Source: Serinus canaria
Taxonomy: Eukaryota > Chordata > Aves > Passeriformes > Fringillidae
Assembly: GCF_022539315.1 (NCBI RefSeq)
Contig: NC_066329.1
Location: 9,027,072 to 9,091,071 of the forward strand
Direction: 5' to 3'
DNA: 64,000 nucleotides
Shown here: positions 1 through 10,984 of the stretch, one piece after another
How positions within the stretch are numbered: the stretch's first letter is position 1
Layout: the number at the start of each line of letters is the position of its first letter
Position numbers and translations under genes: made by a program
The notes under the pieces: model-generated
Databases searched by the model: none
Told to the model about the DNA's origin: nothing
What the model saw: only the letters and a program-made list of their open reading frames with translations

Positions 1-454
1 TGTTTCTATAAAAGGAAACCAAGGACAGATTTGAAATTGTCAACGTCTCCTTTGTCCAGCTAAAAGCAGAGATTTTTCCAGTTCTTGCTGTCTGTGCTAG
101 AGAGAAAGAATGTGTGAGTTTTCTAAAGACTGGACCTGGCACTGTCCCCCACTCCCTGCACTGTGAGTGATGCACCTTGGATTGCTGGAAGGAGGTGTCT
201 AAAGCTATAATCAGGGCTGGCACTTCAGAAAAAAATACATGCAGGCTCTTCCCAGGGCGGTGTGATTTTTAAAATGGGAACACAGTGGCACCCTTGTATG
301 TGGAAGTGGTTGTTTCCTTTCTTCCTTCCTCTCTCACTAGCGCTGGTCACAGAGCTCCCGCAGCTCTGAGCGGGGCCTTCAGCCTCCCTTCCTGTTACAA
401 ATTCTGTGGGACAAATCAACATCTTCCCATTAGGAAGTGATGACAAACCAGTCC
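1..454. other. Spacer without a gene
   Basis: I see no gene here. It contains a short CT-rich tract near 316-335 and otherwise ordinary mixed sequence. The only open frame (225-476, minus strand, 83 codons) resembles no protein family I know. Confidence 0.6.
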
Positions 455-715
455 ATTTGGGGTGATTAATTGACATCTTAAATTAATCACGAGCACTCCT
501 CTTAATGCTGTGACTCAAGATATTAACTGTTCCACCAGCCACATGAGAAAGAGCAGAGACCATTACAAAGCCCATTTGTCAAGCAGTCACTTAAACAGCC
601 ATTGTGGTGGCTGAAAAAAGGTCAAGTGACTTTGTTATTGTTAAGTAGAGAGCAGACCGAAACTCCTAATTCCTTACTCTGTGCTTAATGTGCCAGTTAA
701 GTAGTGGTAATTGGC
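455..715. promoter_or_regulatory. Candidate conserved noncoding block with NK2- and SOX-like motifs
   Basis: This AT-richer block stands out from the TG-rich DNA that follows it. It holds NK2-type cores: CACTTAA at 588-594, TCAAGTG at 622-628 and TTAAGTAG at both 641-648 and 697-704. SOX-like ACAAAG and TTGTTATTGTT motifs lie between them, and a TAATT core sits near 708. Such homotypic clustering is usual in developmental enhancers. That it is conserved or active is inference; short motifs alone are weak evidence. Confidence 0.4.
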
Positions 716-1885
716 AGCAGCTGTGCCCTGGAACCGATGGGTCCCGTACTGGAGCAGGAGCCCTGATGTGCTCAGCGGTGCACTGGGGAGACTGGGGCGT
801 TTACAAAGCAGGAGCTGGGGAAAGGTAAATCCCAGGGAACTGGAGGTGTTGGGGCAGCTGGCTGTGATCAGAAGGAAGCGGGTAGGAAGTGAGTCTGTGC
901 TAATTTGAACATTTAAAAATCAATAGACAAATCAAAGTGTGGTTTCCATGGGGGTGAATGCAGCGGTGGTGATAAACTGCTGGGACTTGTGGCTATTGTT
1001 TCTGGTGTCAGCCTCCCAGGACTCTCCTGCCTGTGCAGGTGTATCTACTGGCAGCACAGAAATGTCACCTCAGCGTCACCCAGGAGACTGGGCTTCCTTG
1101 GAGGCACAGAGATGCTCAGTATATGGACTTGCTTTTGGCTCTGTTCCAGTTTTTACACCCACCTTGCTCTGGGCCAAGCCGTGCAAGCTGCTGCTGGGCT
1201 GTTTCTGGCTCAGAAGGGTGGTTGCATAAGGGTTTCAGTCCGGTTTCCAGGCCTACAGTTTGCACAGCTTTGGATAAACAACGGATCTTTCAGGTGTAAA
1301 AGCAGGGTGAGCAAACTTCCCCTGGGGCTGGGGCTGTTTCCATCCCAGAGCGATGTGAGCAGAGATAAGCTGTGCTGGAGGCAGGTCAGGAATGCTGAAC
1401 AAACTGAACATGGTGAGGGCACCGAGAGCAGCCTGCCAGCGACCTCAACCACTCCCAGCATGCTCCCAGGGCTGTCCCTGCTGCGGCTGGCCTGTGGCTG
1501 GAACGTCTTCACTGCCCATGTCTCCAGATCTCCCGCCTCTCCACGTGCAGCCCTGTGCCAGGAAGGAGCAGCATGCTTGGTCACTGGGATTGGTGCCCTG
1601 ATGGACCATGGTGGCTGCTGTGCAGGTGTTCTGGAGGATGTGGGGGCAAGGGGAGCACCAGCCAGACCCATGCTAAGGACCTTCTCCTGCGTGCCCAGCC
1701 CTGCATCGTTGGCAGCTGGGTGTGGCTCGGCACCTTTGCTGAGAAAAACACAGGAAGCTGCAGGAGCAGCACCAAGGTCATGGCTGTGAAGTGGAATTAG
1801 GGAATGGTCACCTCCTGCAGCTGGGTGGAAACCTTCCAGCAGAGGCTGGAAACCTCCATAGCTCGAAGTCGTTGTTTCCCCACTG
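716..1885. other. GC-richer spacer, no gene supported
   Basis: TG/CA-rich spacer. A 266-codon plus-strand frame (989-1789) overlaps a 153-codon minus-strand frame and other plus-strand frames over the same bases, which is typical of stop-poor GC-rich DNA. Its translation is Cys/Trp/Ser/Leu-rich with no recognisable domain. I see no repeat or RNA gene. Confidence 0.6.
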
Positions 1886-2010
1886 TGAACCTGGAGCCTT
1901 CATATTTGAGCACTTGGAATATTTATTTTTTCGTGTTGCTTACTGACAGCGGGGAAGGGGAAATGAGTAAATCTTTATGCACGTTTAATCACCTGTTAGC
2001 AGAGGAGCTG
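1886..2010. promoter_or_regulatory. Small AT-rich island, possible conserved element
   Basis: A short AT-rich island with TATTTATTTTTTCG around 1921 and a TTTAATCACC motif near 1984, flanked by TG-rich spacer. Low-confidence regulatory candidate. Confidence 0.2.
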
Positions 2011-2689
2011 CAGGGCACTGCTGCTTTGTGTCTGCAGATAAAAGACTGCGGCTGGGCTTCCCAGGGAGAGGCGCTGGCACCAGTGCTGTGTGGGTGCCTG
2101 CTGTAGAGGCACCCCGGGCGAGGGGGCCAGAAGTGCTTTGATGGGATTATAACAAGGAGGGGATGGTAAAGCAGCTTTCTCCCTGGAGTGGAAAGGGGAG
2201 CTGATGCCCCTGGAAGCAAGGATTGAGGGGGGATTCAGCCTGGTGCCATGCAGGGTTCCCTGTGCCTGGGTGCTCCCAGGGCTGGCTGTGCTCTTCAGGC
2301 TCTTGGGAGCACAGCATGGAACTTCTGTAAGGACTGGTCCTGTGAGGAGAGCTGGGAATGCAGCATCCAGTGTCACCAACATGGGACCATTCATGTGGCA
2401 CAAAGAGCTGGCAAAGCTGGGGGCATCTGAGGGCTGCTCCTGGGCTGTTGTGCTCCTACCCAATCCTGGCAGTGGTGCCCATCCTGGTCATGCTGCTCTG
2501 CTGCTCTTGGGTGATGCTGGCATTGACCCTGAATGGACAGGCAGGACCCTTGGACCTCCATTGCCCCTTTTTAAAACAGGGAGAACTTAAAGAAAAGGAA
2601 GGGTCTTCCAGGGGAAGCTGCATTTAATCAATATCCTTGAGGGCCTTGGCTGAGGGTCCCAAAGTGTTGTGGTATTCTCAGTAAAAAGG
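2011..2689. other. Spacer, no gene supported
   Basis: GC-richer spacer with overlapping open frames on both strands (for example 1996-2463 minus and 2204-2590 plus) and no recognisable protein. The stretch 2481-2520 shares a 22-base exact core with 4108-4129. Confidence 0.55.
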
Positions 2690-2835
2690 ACAGTGTTTAA
2701 AGTGAATCAGCTGACAGGCACAAAAGAATAGCAGCCACTTTAATATTCTCCGTTTCATTCTGTACTTAAACCCCCTGTCAGTCTCCAGTGAGGAACAAGG
2801 AGAATTTATGATGAAAAATCAAAGTTGTCCATGAA
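2690..2835. promoter_or_regulatory. Candidate conserved noncoding block
   Basis: AT-richer block with AAGTGAATCAGCTGACAGGC-like sequence (E-box CAGCTG, TALE-type TGACAG), ACTTTAATATTC and GATGAAAAATCAAAG. The texture matches the other candidate elements. No coding potential is seen. Confidence 0.35.
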
Positions 2836-3154
2836 AATCAAGGATGAGATCAGTGGGCTGATGGATGACTGGCACGCACACGCCCGTCGCCGTGGAGGTG
2901 CTCTTGCTGGGGATGGGAACTGTGGATTCCTGTGCAGAATGGCAATGCCCTCCTCTTCCCTCTCTGCTTTTGTTGGAATACAGGCTGGCTTTGCTCCTGG
3001 GATACCTTAACTTTCCCCCAGTTCTCTCCTGCGTTTTGGAGGGGGTGCAGCCTTCCTTTCCCCCTTCACCCCTGCGTTGGCCTCGCTGCCTGTAGGATCC
3101 AGCTAAGGGAAGGGAGGGAAGGCTGGGCAGCCCTCCCGGTGCCCCCGGGCGCTG
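2836..3154. other. Spacer, no gene supported
   Basis: Mixed sequence that becomes GC- and CpG-richer toward 3100. The minus-strand frame 2819-3250 is open but crosses a tandem repeat and a CpG-rich stretch, and has no recognisable domain. Confidence 0.5.
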
Positions 3155-3208
3155 CCTGTCCCGGGCAGCGGTGACAGGCGGGTCCCCTGTCCCGGGCAGC
3201 GGTGACAG
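3155..3208. repeat. Two-copy CpG-rich tandem duplication, 31-base period
   Basis: The 23-base core CCTGTCCCGGGCAGCGGTGA plus CAG occurs at 3155-3177 and again at 3186-3208, exactly 31 bases apart with no mismatch in the core. It sits in a short CpG-rich patch that leads straight into the AT-rich block at 3225. Confidence 0.85.
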
Positions 3209-3224
3209 CCGTGCTCCGCCGGCG

Positions 3225-3440
3225 CGGCGATGCTGGGGACCCGCGCTCAAGGCTAATTAGCGGTGCCGCAAAGTTCATCAATAATAGATCTCATGGCGGC
3301 AGCTGATTGCCGGCTCGCGGCGGGTGGGCACGGGGTGGTAAATCAGCCTGATTGATTGTTGACCACTCCAGTTTTTCCAGCAGTAATTTAAAGCAATTAA
3401 AACGCCTCCCTCAGAAATTAACAAGGTAAATAGTGCCCCC
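3225..3440. promoter_or_regulatory. Candidate conserved noncoding block with HOX-PBX-like site
   Basis: A block combining retained CpGs with homeodomain motifs: TAATTAG at 3254-3260, ATCAATAATAGATC near 3278, TGATTGATTG at 3349-3358 (a HOX-PBX-type composite) and AATTAAAACG near 3397. Mixing CpG retention with TAAT cores is typical of developmental enhancers. That function is inference. Confidence 0.45.
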
Positions 3441-4714
3441 CTCGGAGCCGCCTGCGGCAGAGGGTCCCTGGAGATCCAGGGATCCTGGAGACCCCAGCCA
3501 GGCATGGCCAGTGGCCATCCTTGTAGTCCTGGAGAGCCCTGACACAGGGATGCACTCAGGGATGTGCCTGGAGCTCCAGGATGGGCCCCGTGACATGGTA
3601 CCCAGAGCAGTGTTGTGCCCATGTGTTTGCAGGATGTGGAACAGTGCTGATCTTGGGAAATGGCATGACTGAGCCTTAGGATTAAATCTTTGACTCTAGG
3701 GCTTCTAACTAGTAGGTATTAGGTAAAAATACCTAATTTTGAGGTACTGGGAAATACTGGATTTTCCCTTCAATAGGAATTGTGCCCAGCCCTTCTGCTG
3801 CAGCTCCTGCTTTAATTGCACAGCCTATTCATCCTGCTGCAGTGGTATAAATAGAGGCTCCTTCACCCATGAAGGGTGATTATCTTTTATGAGTGTGAGG
3901 GATCTATAACTCTTGAGGTGCAATAGGAAGAAAGTGAGGAGAGACGGGGAGTCAGTCTGCATGGATTGGATACTCTGTTCTGTGTACGGGAAGTGTTGGC
4001 TTTAACTAAAATCTGTTTTTTCAGAAGTGAGGATGAGGTACAGGTTCATTTCACACCAACTGCTGAAGCTTCCCCTGCGACAGGTCACCCCACAGGTCAT
4101 CCTGGCATGCTGCTCTTGGGTGATGCTGGGGAGGGATGAATTGCAAGCACAGGTCAAATTGTTCAGGTGTGCCAGGTGGCTCTACTGGGCACCTGTCTGC
4201 CAGCATCAGCAGGAGGATTGAATCCCTCCTGCTCACTGCTTCTTGCTGTTGCCTAGGTTTGGGTGCTCTTTGTTCCTACAGAGTGCTGGTGGAGACACCT
4301 CCTGCTTGTTTATCCCCAGGACTTCAGCAACATTTTTGTGGCTGTAAGTGACCACTGTTGTGTATTTGCAAGGCCCTCTTTACCTGAAGGCATCAGCGGT
4401 GTTTTGGAGCTGTTGGAGCTGTGCATGCTGCTGTTTGCTGCAGCTCCTTGGGGCCATGACTGTGGATGATTGTGGTTTTCAGGCATCGAGGTGTGTGACA
4501 AATAATTGAAACTGGAGGGTTCCTTGCAATCCAAATAACATCAGCCTTGCCCAGCCTAGGGAGGAGACACCAGGCCTGAAGTGTCAGAAGTCCTGAAACA
4601 AACACGCTGATGCCCATTAGTGTGCTGATCTCCCCTGTTTTTGCTCAGTGTGTTTTTCTCTTTGGAGAGGGTCACAGAAGGGAAATCAATCCTGCCCAGT
4701 GGAGAGGGCATTCA
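3441..4714. other. Spacer with one short hairpin, no gene supported
   Basis: Mostly TG/CA-rich spacer. A perfect 8-base inverted repeat ATTAGGTA/TACCTAAT with a 4-base A loop lies at 3718-3737. At 4099-4129 is a partial second copy of a motif seen at 2481-2520. No open frame looks like a protein. Confidence 0.55.
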
Positions 4715-5115
4715 TGGGATGCCATTTATTTTGAATAATCTACAGAAAGTCAAGGGAAGTTGTATGTTAAGAGTAATTTAATGAATTTAAGCAGTAATGC
4801 CCTACCTGCTCCAGTCAGATGCTGAATAGGAAGGAACGAAGTGCAATTTGTCAGGACCTCGGTAACGGCGGTGTTACCATTAAAAGAATACGATCTTACA
4901 AAAGAGGTAGGATGCGAAATCCAGCGCAGTAATTAAGCTACTCATCTAATTGAAAGATCTATGATTTATTGAGCCATAAACCCCAATTCTTTCCACTTAC
5001 TGACCAGGACCTACGATATATGCTATTGCCTGATGGATTCTCATTTCCAGCTGGGCAATATGCTCCTTAAAAACAGTGTTAAAAATGTCACCAAGGAAGG
5101 CATTCTTCATACCAA
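4715..5115. promoter_or_regulatory. Strong candidate conserved noncoding block
   Basis: About 400 AT-rich bases with scattered retained CpGs (near 4837, 4860, 4868, 4891, 4915 and 4925), TAATTTAATGAATTTAA near 4772, and TAATTAAG plus CTAATTG near 4930-4952. A palindrome GGTAAC-GGCGGT-GTTACC lies at 4861-4878. The CpGs in AT-rich DNA and the lack of simple repeats suggest constraint. No exon structure or open frame is visible. Confidence 0.5.
4861..4878. repeat. Short inverted repeat GGTAAC/GTTACC
   Basis: Perfect 6-base arms GGTAAC and GTTACC flank GGCGGT. The symmetry could serve a dimeric DNA-binding protein; none is identified. Confidence 0.7.
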
Positions 5116-6150
5116 GCAAGTGATTTAGCCCCATCTGAAGTCTGCAGCACATCAGAGTTATTCCTGCAAAGGACCCCAGGATCCCATAATGGCTGTGTGT
5201 GCTGGCACCTGTGGGAGCAGAGCTCTTCAGGGCAGGAGGTGGTGGCAGGGGCTTCAGCAGATGGTTTGTAGAGGTCACAGGGGAGATGAAGGTGCAACCA
5301 ACTGCTCACACAGCAGTTAGTGAGGTACAAATGCTTCTACTGGTCTCCAAAGCCTGGTCCTGTGCTGGTGGGACAAAGGCAGTGTGCTCCTGGAAGGGTG
5401 GATGCCATGCTGGTGATGGGTATTCCTGGTTGGTTTTGGGGCAGTATTGCCACCCTGGACCAAAACTGAGCAGCACTAGGAGGGATCAGTTTGCCTTTGC
5501 CCTGTGCCGTGCTGCAGTCCTTGGCTCTAGAGATTTCTGGTGTGTCCCTGCAGTGTCCTGGTCGCACAATCACCAGGAGCCATCGTGTGCTCCCCAGCAC
5601 TTCCTTGCAGCTCAGCTCCCTTGGAGCAGCCAGGATGTCTCTCCTCAGCACCACCTCTACCTTTGTCTCTGCTGTTTAAATTCTTTGATGGGCCCTTGCC
5701 CTGTCATTACCTGGGGTCACCTGTGCCTCTGTGGTTCCTGGATACTCCAGTAGGCTCACAGTGATTGATGTCTGAGGATATTTCCAGCCTCCAAATATTT
5801 TTAGCTTGGGGATTTCCTGGGCTGGATAAAAGTGTGTGTCTGGAATTGTAACAATAGATGGTGTTCTTTAGATGGGTGGATGTGGAAATTGTTACACATC
5901 ACCTGTGTGTGAAAACACACTTGTGGGTGTTGGATTCCAGATATTGCTGACACAGTGACTGGGAGAAAATGGGAACAGAGGAGGATTAAAGCAGTCGAGA
6001 GTTCAGTGATGATTTGTAATATCTTTCCCTCAGCCTTTCATCTGGACAGAAGCCTCTGGAGTTCTGTGCTCCTGATCATAAATGCAATGAACTCTTGAAA
6101 CCTCACAGCGTCCCCAGTCTCCCCGGTTAATGCAGGGCTGCTGCAAGGTG
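5116..6150. other. Spacer, no gene supported
   Basis: GC-richer spacer to about 5760, then mixed sequence. The 184-codon plus frame at 5199-5753 overlaps a 105-codon minus frame and other plus frames, and is rich in Cys, Trp and Ser with no domain. I see no repeat of note. Confidence 0.55.
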
Positions 6151-6300
6151 GCTCTTTGTATTATTTTTTTCCTGTCAATTAGGTATTTCTTAGGCCATCT
6201 TTTCTTTAACCTGTACCGATTGCCTTAATTGACTTCCGCCTTAATTGGTAACAAATCATTTCCACTGAGCCCTTGTAGTTCCTCTATGTCAATTGGCTCA
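6151..6300. promoter_or_regulatory. Candidate conserved block with repeated TAATTG cores
   Basis: AT-rich block with a direct repeat GCCTTAATTG at 6222-6231 and 6238-6247 (16 bases apart) and a second pair TGTCAATTAGG (from 6173) and TGTCAATTGG (from 6287). GGTAACAAATCATTTCC follows the first pair. Arrays of TAATTG are bound by homeodomain proteins; the spacing suggests cooperative sites. Function is inference. Confidence 0.45.
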
Positions 6301-7230
6301 GCCTTCCCCTGGGAGTGTGTGTGAGCTGCTGAGCAGGGCTGCAGGAGCTGGGCAGGAGGTGCTGGTTCCTGTCCCAACCACGTCTGTCCCATCAGCTGTG
6401 ACTTCCCCAGCTGTGTGACTGCCCAGTGTCACACTGGTGTCCAGGGCCATTACCTGGTGGTCTCTGGCTGGTGCCACAGAGCGAACTGAGTTCACCCTTG
6501 TCACTGTTTTCTCCAGATGCTTCAGTTGCACCTGGAGCAGGACAACTTGAAATCATGAGAGGGAGAATGTAGTGCAGCATATGACAAAGTTAGGGTAGAA
6601 ATCCCAATGCCCACTGTAAATCAAAGGAAAAGGATCTTGGAAAAATACCCTTCCCTTTGACATTCTTGCAGGGAGTTTAATTAGCTGTAACTGGAATATT
6701 ATTTGATCTGTGGTGTTGAAAATCATGGTTTGTTTTCCTTTGCCTGCATATGAATATACTTACAGCATCTCTTTGTGCTAGTTGTTGTTCTGAAAGCTGC
6801 AAGTGACCTCCCAGAACACCCAGACACAAGATCTGGGGCTGCCCATAGGCAAGTGGAAAGATCCTTTGTTCCTGAGAGAGGTCTTGCTTGGGTGTGATGA
6901 ACAGGAGAGTTGGGTTGCAAGGTGATGGACATGTCTGTCCCCAGCAGCCAGCCTGCTCCATAGCAGATGTGTCTCCATGGAGCAGCTCATCCCTTTGGGA
7001 TGCTCTCCCATGACAGTCAAGCACAATGGTCTCGCTCTATGGAACTGTGCAATGCCCATCTGGTGGGTGAGAGAAAACTCATGTTGCCCTTTCTAAAGGG
7101 GATGAAATCCCTGGCCAAACAGCAGTCCCTGAGAGAGCTCCCTTGGTCTCCACAGCAGTTGTAATTGTGTGGTTCAGTGGGGAAGAGCCCAGCCCTGTCC
7201 CCTCAGTGTGTCTGCAGATCGAGCCGCAGG
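6301..7230. other. Spacer, no gene supported
   Basis: TG/CA-rich spacer with an AT-richer part at about 6540-6740. Minus-strand open frames at 6677-7059 overlap one another in different frames and show no family features. Confidence 0.5.
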
Positions 7231-7269
7231 GCAGAGCGTTGCAGGCAGAGCATTGCAGGCAGAGCATGA
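7231..7269. repeat. 14-base tandem repeat, about 2.8 copies
   Basis: GCAGAGCGTTGCAG, GCAGAGCATTGCAG and GCAGAGCATGA follow one another directly, with one substitution between the first two units. Confidence 0.8.
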
Positions 7270-8810
7270 GCTGTCTGTGAGGCCGGGGTTACCTGGTGCC
7301 CTGGCTGAGCTGCCACTTCCTTATTTATGCCATTTCTGAAGCAATCACACCTGAGCAGGAGCAGCATGTTCACACTGGCTGCTGCTGGCGGCGTTTCCCC
7401 CCTGCTGCTGGGGCGTTCGGTGCCGCTTGCGTTCCCAGCGCCGGTGCAGGATTAGTCACACTCCTCCAGTGCTGCCAGGCGTGTCTCGGCGGGATGAGAT
7501 GCTCCCCTCCCAGCCCCAAAACTCCTCCCTTGGCAGGGATTGAGGGAGCTCATGGGAATGCTGCTCCAGGTGCCTGGTGGGTCAGGAGCTGGCGGATTTC
7601 CTCCTGCCCTGCAGGTACAGGCAGCGGGACATGGCATGCTGTGGTCGCTGACTCAAGGGTGTGGGGTGAGTGTGTGCTATGCTGAGCTGAGTGCTTCTCT
7701 GGGAAGAAACACTGTGCTGTGACCACCCTGACCTCTGGGAGGGCTTCTGGGTACTGGCACCCTGAGATTTAGTGGGGTGGGCTCCTAGCTCTGGGCTCCA
7801 GCAAGGCTGGAGCTGGAAACCTGGAAAACATTGGGCTTTTTCTCTCCCTGTGTCAAAGTATGTTATCCTGTCATTGCTCTAGACCAGATCCCTGCATCCA
7901 CTTCTGCCCAGTCCTGATCACCCAACTCCATGTCTTCTAGGAGAGCCTGGATGAGGATGATCCTGAGTCCTCCAAGGTACAGCCTCCTGCTGGCCAGGCA
8001 GCAGAGTCCTCTGACCAGCTCTTGGGTTACCAAGGGTCTGGAGATGTAATTCCAGCTGCAGTGGTGGTGACAGACTTGCAGATGAAAGTGTCCCCAACTC
8101 CTCCAGGGTCATCCATACCTCACAGGCAGAATGGAATCATTAGAGGAGAGCTTGCTGCCAGGATAAGAAATGTCCAACACCTTCCATCTTGTGGAGCTGT
8201 CTGCCTCCAAAGCCAATGAAATTTCTCTTATGAGTCGTCCAGATTGCTGCCAATGCATCCAGTTTCCTTGGAAAATGCTTTGAAAAGGATTCAGGAAGGA
8301 CCACCCTGATTAGAAGGGCAGCCCTTGACTCCCTTTCCATGAGCTCTGCTCTGGCACCCAGCAGCCTCCTGACAAAGCATGGATATCCTTTGGAGGGGAA
8401 GGGAGGTCTCTCCTCCCCATCGCAGGGATGACTCGTGGTATCAAAATAGCTGGCAATAGAAAGGTTTGTGAAAACAATCCCTGCAAAGAATTTTCTCTGC
8501 TGCAGCTGGAGCAGTCCCAGCAGGAGCCTCGCCTCTCAGGAGTCACAGGCAGGGGCAGGGGCCAGACTGGAAGCTGTGTTCCCAGCCAGCAATAATACAG
8601 ATGGAAATGCCAGGAGCAGCTTTGCAATCCTGCTGCTGTGAGGTGTGATGGAGAGTCCAGAAAGATGAATAATCACCTCTGAAAGGATTGCAGGGGTGAA
8701 ATGGGGGAGATGGAATCACTAAGAATGCCCTGTAGTTCTGCTGGGGTGTCCTGCCTTGCTCAAAGTGCATGTTAGGATTTGGAAGACTGAGCTTGGGAGC
8801 CTTTGGAGGG
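7270..8810. other. Spacer, no gene supported
   Basis: GC-richer spacer with overlapping open frames on both strands (such as 7296-7685 plus) and no protein signature. Nothing else recognised. Confidence 0.5.
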
Positions 8811-9090
8811 ATCTGCAATTAGCAGAGGTGACAAATGAGCTTTCTGCTGGGTGCCGAATCACTGAATCACCACGCTGTGACCCCTGGTGATGGCCCTGTA
8901 TTACATCCTGCATGTCCTTTCCAAAGCTGAGGAGAAAAGCTGGCACCATTCTATTTGCTGGCCAATTACTGTGTGTGCTCTTAAAGAGCTTTCCTGCTTC
9001 AGCAGCACTTTAAATCCAAGAGACAATCTGAGTTTGACTTGGCCCAGTGACAAAGGCCATTTCCTTTCTGATTAGCCCGGTTGTCGCTTG
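8811..9090. promoter_or_regulatory. Candidate conserved noncoding block
   Basis: Block containing CAATTAGCAGAGG near 8816, GCCAATTACTGTG near 8960, AAGAGACAATCTGAG near 9018 and TGATTAGCCCGGTTG near 9069, with few repeats and isolated CpGs. Homeodomain cores are evident. Conservation is inferred from texture. Confidence 0.35.
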
Positions 9091-10984
9091 GCTTTCCTCC
9101 CTTTCCATCCATATCTGCTCATGGAGGTCTCTGTCTGAGGACATTTGGGGGTTTGCAGCTTGCAGAAACGTGGTGGATGAAGGACATAATCTGGGCTATA
9201 ATGAATGTTTGTTGTCATCATCTTGCTAAGTATCTGCAAGTATCTTGCTAAGTTTGAAGACCTGCCATATTTGCCTTCAGATGGTGGGAAGTGCTCTCCA
9301 AGAGCTCCCCAAGGAACTGGGGCCTTCAGGTGCAGCTGCTGAGGGATGGGGTGGGCAGTGCATGCAGATGAGGTTTTGGAACCACCCTTGGCCAAAGCCT
9401 CGTGGCCCTGCCTGGCTCCTGAGAACAGCCCAAGAGGAGCAGGAATGTCCTGTTCCTTTGTGCAGCAGGCACTGGGGTGAGGGGTCTTGTGTCCTTGAGC
9501 TCTGTCTGCTCCGGGATACAGGCCAAACCCAACCTCTTCTTGTGCAGGTCCTGTGGCTCCTCTGTGCCCACAGCCCTGCTGGCACTGTGGGCACCCTGAT
9601 GCTCCCTGCCATGCCAGGCACCCTGCCTAATCTCTGTGGCCCCAAGGTGTGAGCTGAGGCCATGGGAGAGTCTGGGACCAGGAGCTGGTGCAGTTGGTGG
9701 GCCTTGACTGGGGTCACACTTGCTCTTAGCTCCCCTTTAAGCCAAGACACTGTGAAGAGCTGCTGGTGCAGACCAGTGGGAAAAGGCCATTTGGGCTTCT
9801 GGGACTTTGTCCACCCCAACACAGACTGGTTGGTAAGGCAGAGTGCTTGGCGAGTGGAGGCCTGGGAGGGAAGAGGCATAATTAATATGAAAAGCTGGAA
9901 GGATGCATGCACTGAGCAAACCTTCTGCTATACTCTTTCGTTTTTTCCTTTTTTGAGCATTATCCTGAAGATGGATGAAAGGGCAGGCAGGAAACCTCCC
10001 CCAGCCTGGGGAGATCTGCTACTTCAGTGCAGGATTTCAGTTTTCTAAAGCTGCAGTGATTCTTAGGGAGGTAAATGGGGATTCAGGAGCTGAGGTGGGG
10101 AAAGTCTTGGAAGGCTAGGAACCAAACCCTCGATGAAATGTTGAGGTTTTCCCCATTCTTATGCCCCAGAAGGAGCTTCCCTGGGAGAGATTTCAGCTAT
10201 CAGCAGACTCAATGTGTGTGTTCTTACAGCTCCTTCCCTGCCTAAATGCTGGGACCACAATCCAGGCCCCTGTGCTGTGGTCCAGGGATGGTGCCAGGAG
10301 CAGGACGGTGGAAGCTGCTGATGGTATTGAGGCCTGGGAGAAACAATTCGTGATAAGGCAAGTCCTGACCTGAACCTGTGCCCGGCAGTTTTCAGTGAGA
10401 AGGGAGCAAACCTACTCAGTGGTGTGAGAAACCTCGTCAAACTTCCTTGTTTAGTTTTCCCACAGCCCTGTGCTTCCTGCTTGCCCTGGTGCTGGAAGTA
10501 CTGAGATAGCATCAGGGGGCTGTGCTGGTGGGATCTCTGTCCAGGCAGAAGCAGGATGTGCCAGCCATCCCCTGGGACAGCCCTGCGAGCATGGGAAGGG
10601 CTTGGGAGGCTGCTCTGGAGCAAGGGAGGCTGCCCACTCCCTAGGGTTATTTTCAGGATCTGATCCTGGCTGTGTGATAAACCTGAGTGAGGGCCACAGG
10701 ATACCTGAGGGGAAGGACTGCTGCCCTGGTTACAGGAATTAACTTTTAGAGCAATGGTCCCTGCCCAGCAGGAGGGTGTGTGGTGCCTCCACAGACCGAG
10801 ATTATTGGAGGGGGAAAAGGGTGGGACGTGAGTCTGGCTCTTCCTCCCCCTCCACAGGTCATGGGCTGTAAATTGGCGCAGCCTTTCTGGGCATAAGGAA
10901 AAATACCAGTTGCCTGCCAAGGAAAACAATAGGTCTTTCCACTGTTGAGCCACGTCCAGACAGTCTGGGCCTGTGTCCAGCCCC
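9091..10984. other. Spacer, no gene supported
   Basis: GC-richer spacer holding some of the longest open frames in the window: 9277-9912 minus (211 codons) and 10159-10953 minus (264 codons). Both overlap open frames on the other strand, are rich in Ser/Pro/His/Gln/Trp and lack any known domain. A 12-base direct repeat ATCTTGCTAAGT occurs at 9220-9231 and 9242-9253. I read the frames as chance. Confidence 0.55.

Noticed and set aside
989..1789. 266-codon plus-strand open frame
   Set aside because: Overlaps long open frames on the other strand and in other phases; Cys/Trp/Ser-rich composition from CTG/TGG-rich DNA; no domain, signal peptide or splice context.
10159..10953. 264-codon minus-strand open frame
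   Set aside because: No recognisable domain, low-information Ser/His/Gln/Pro composition, and an opposite-strand frame is open over part of it.
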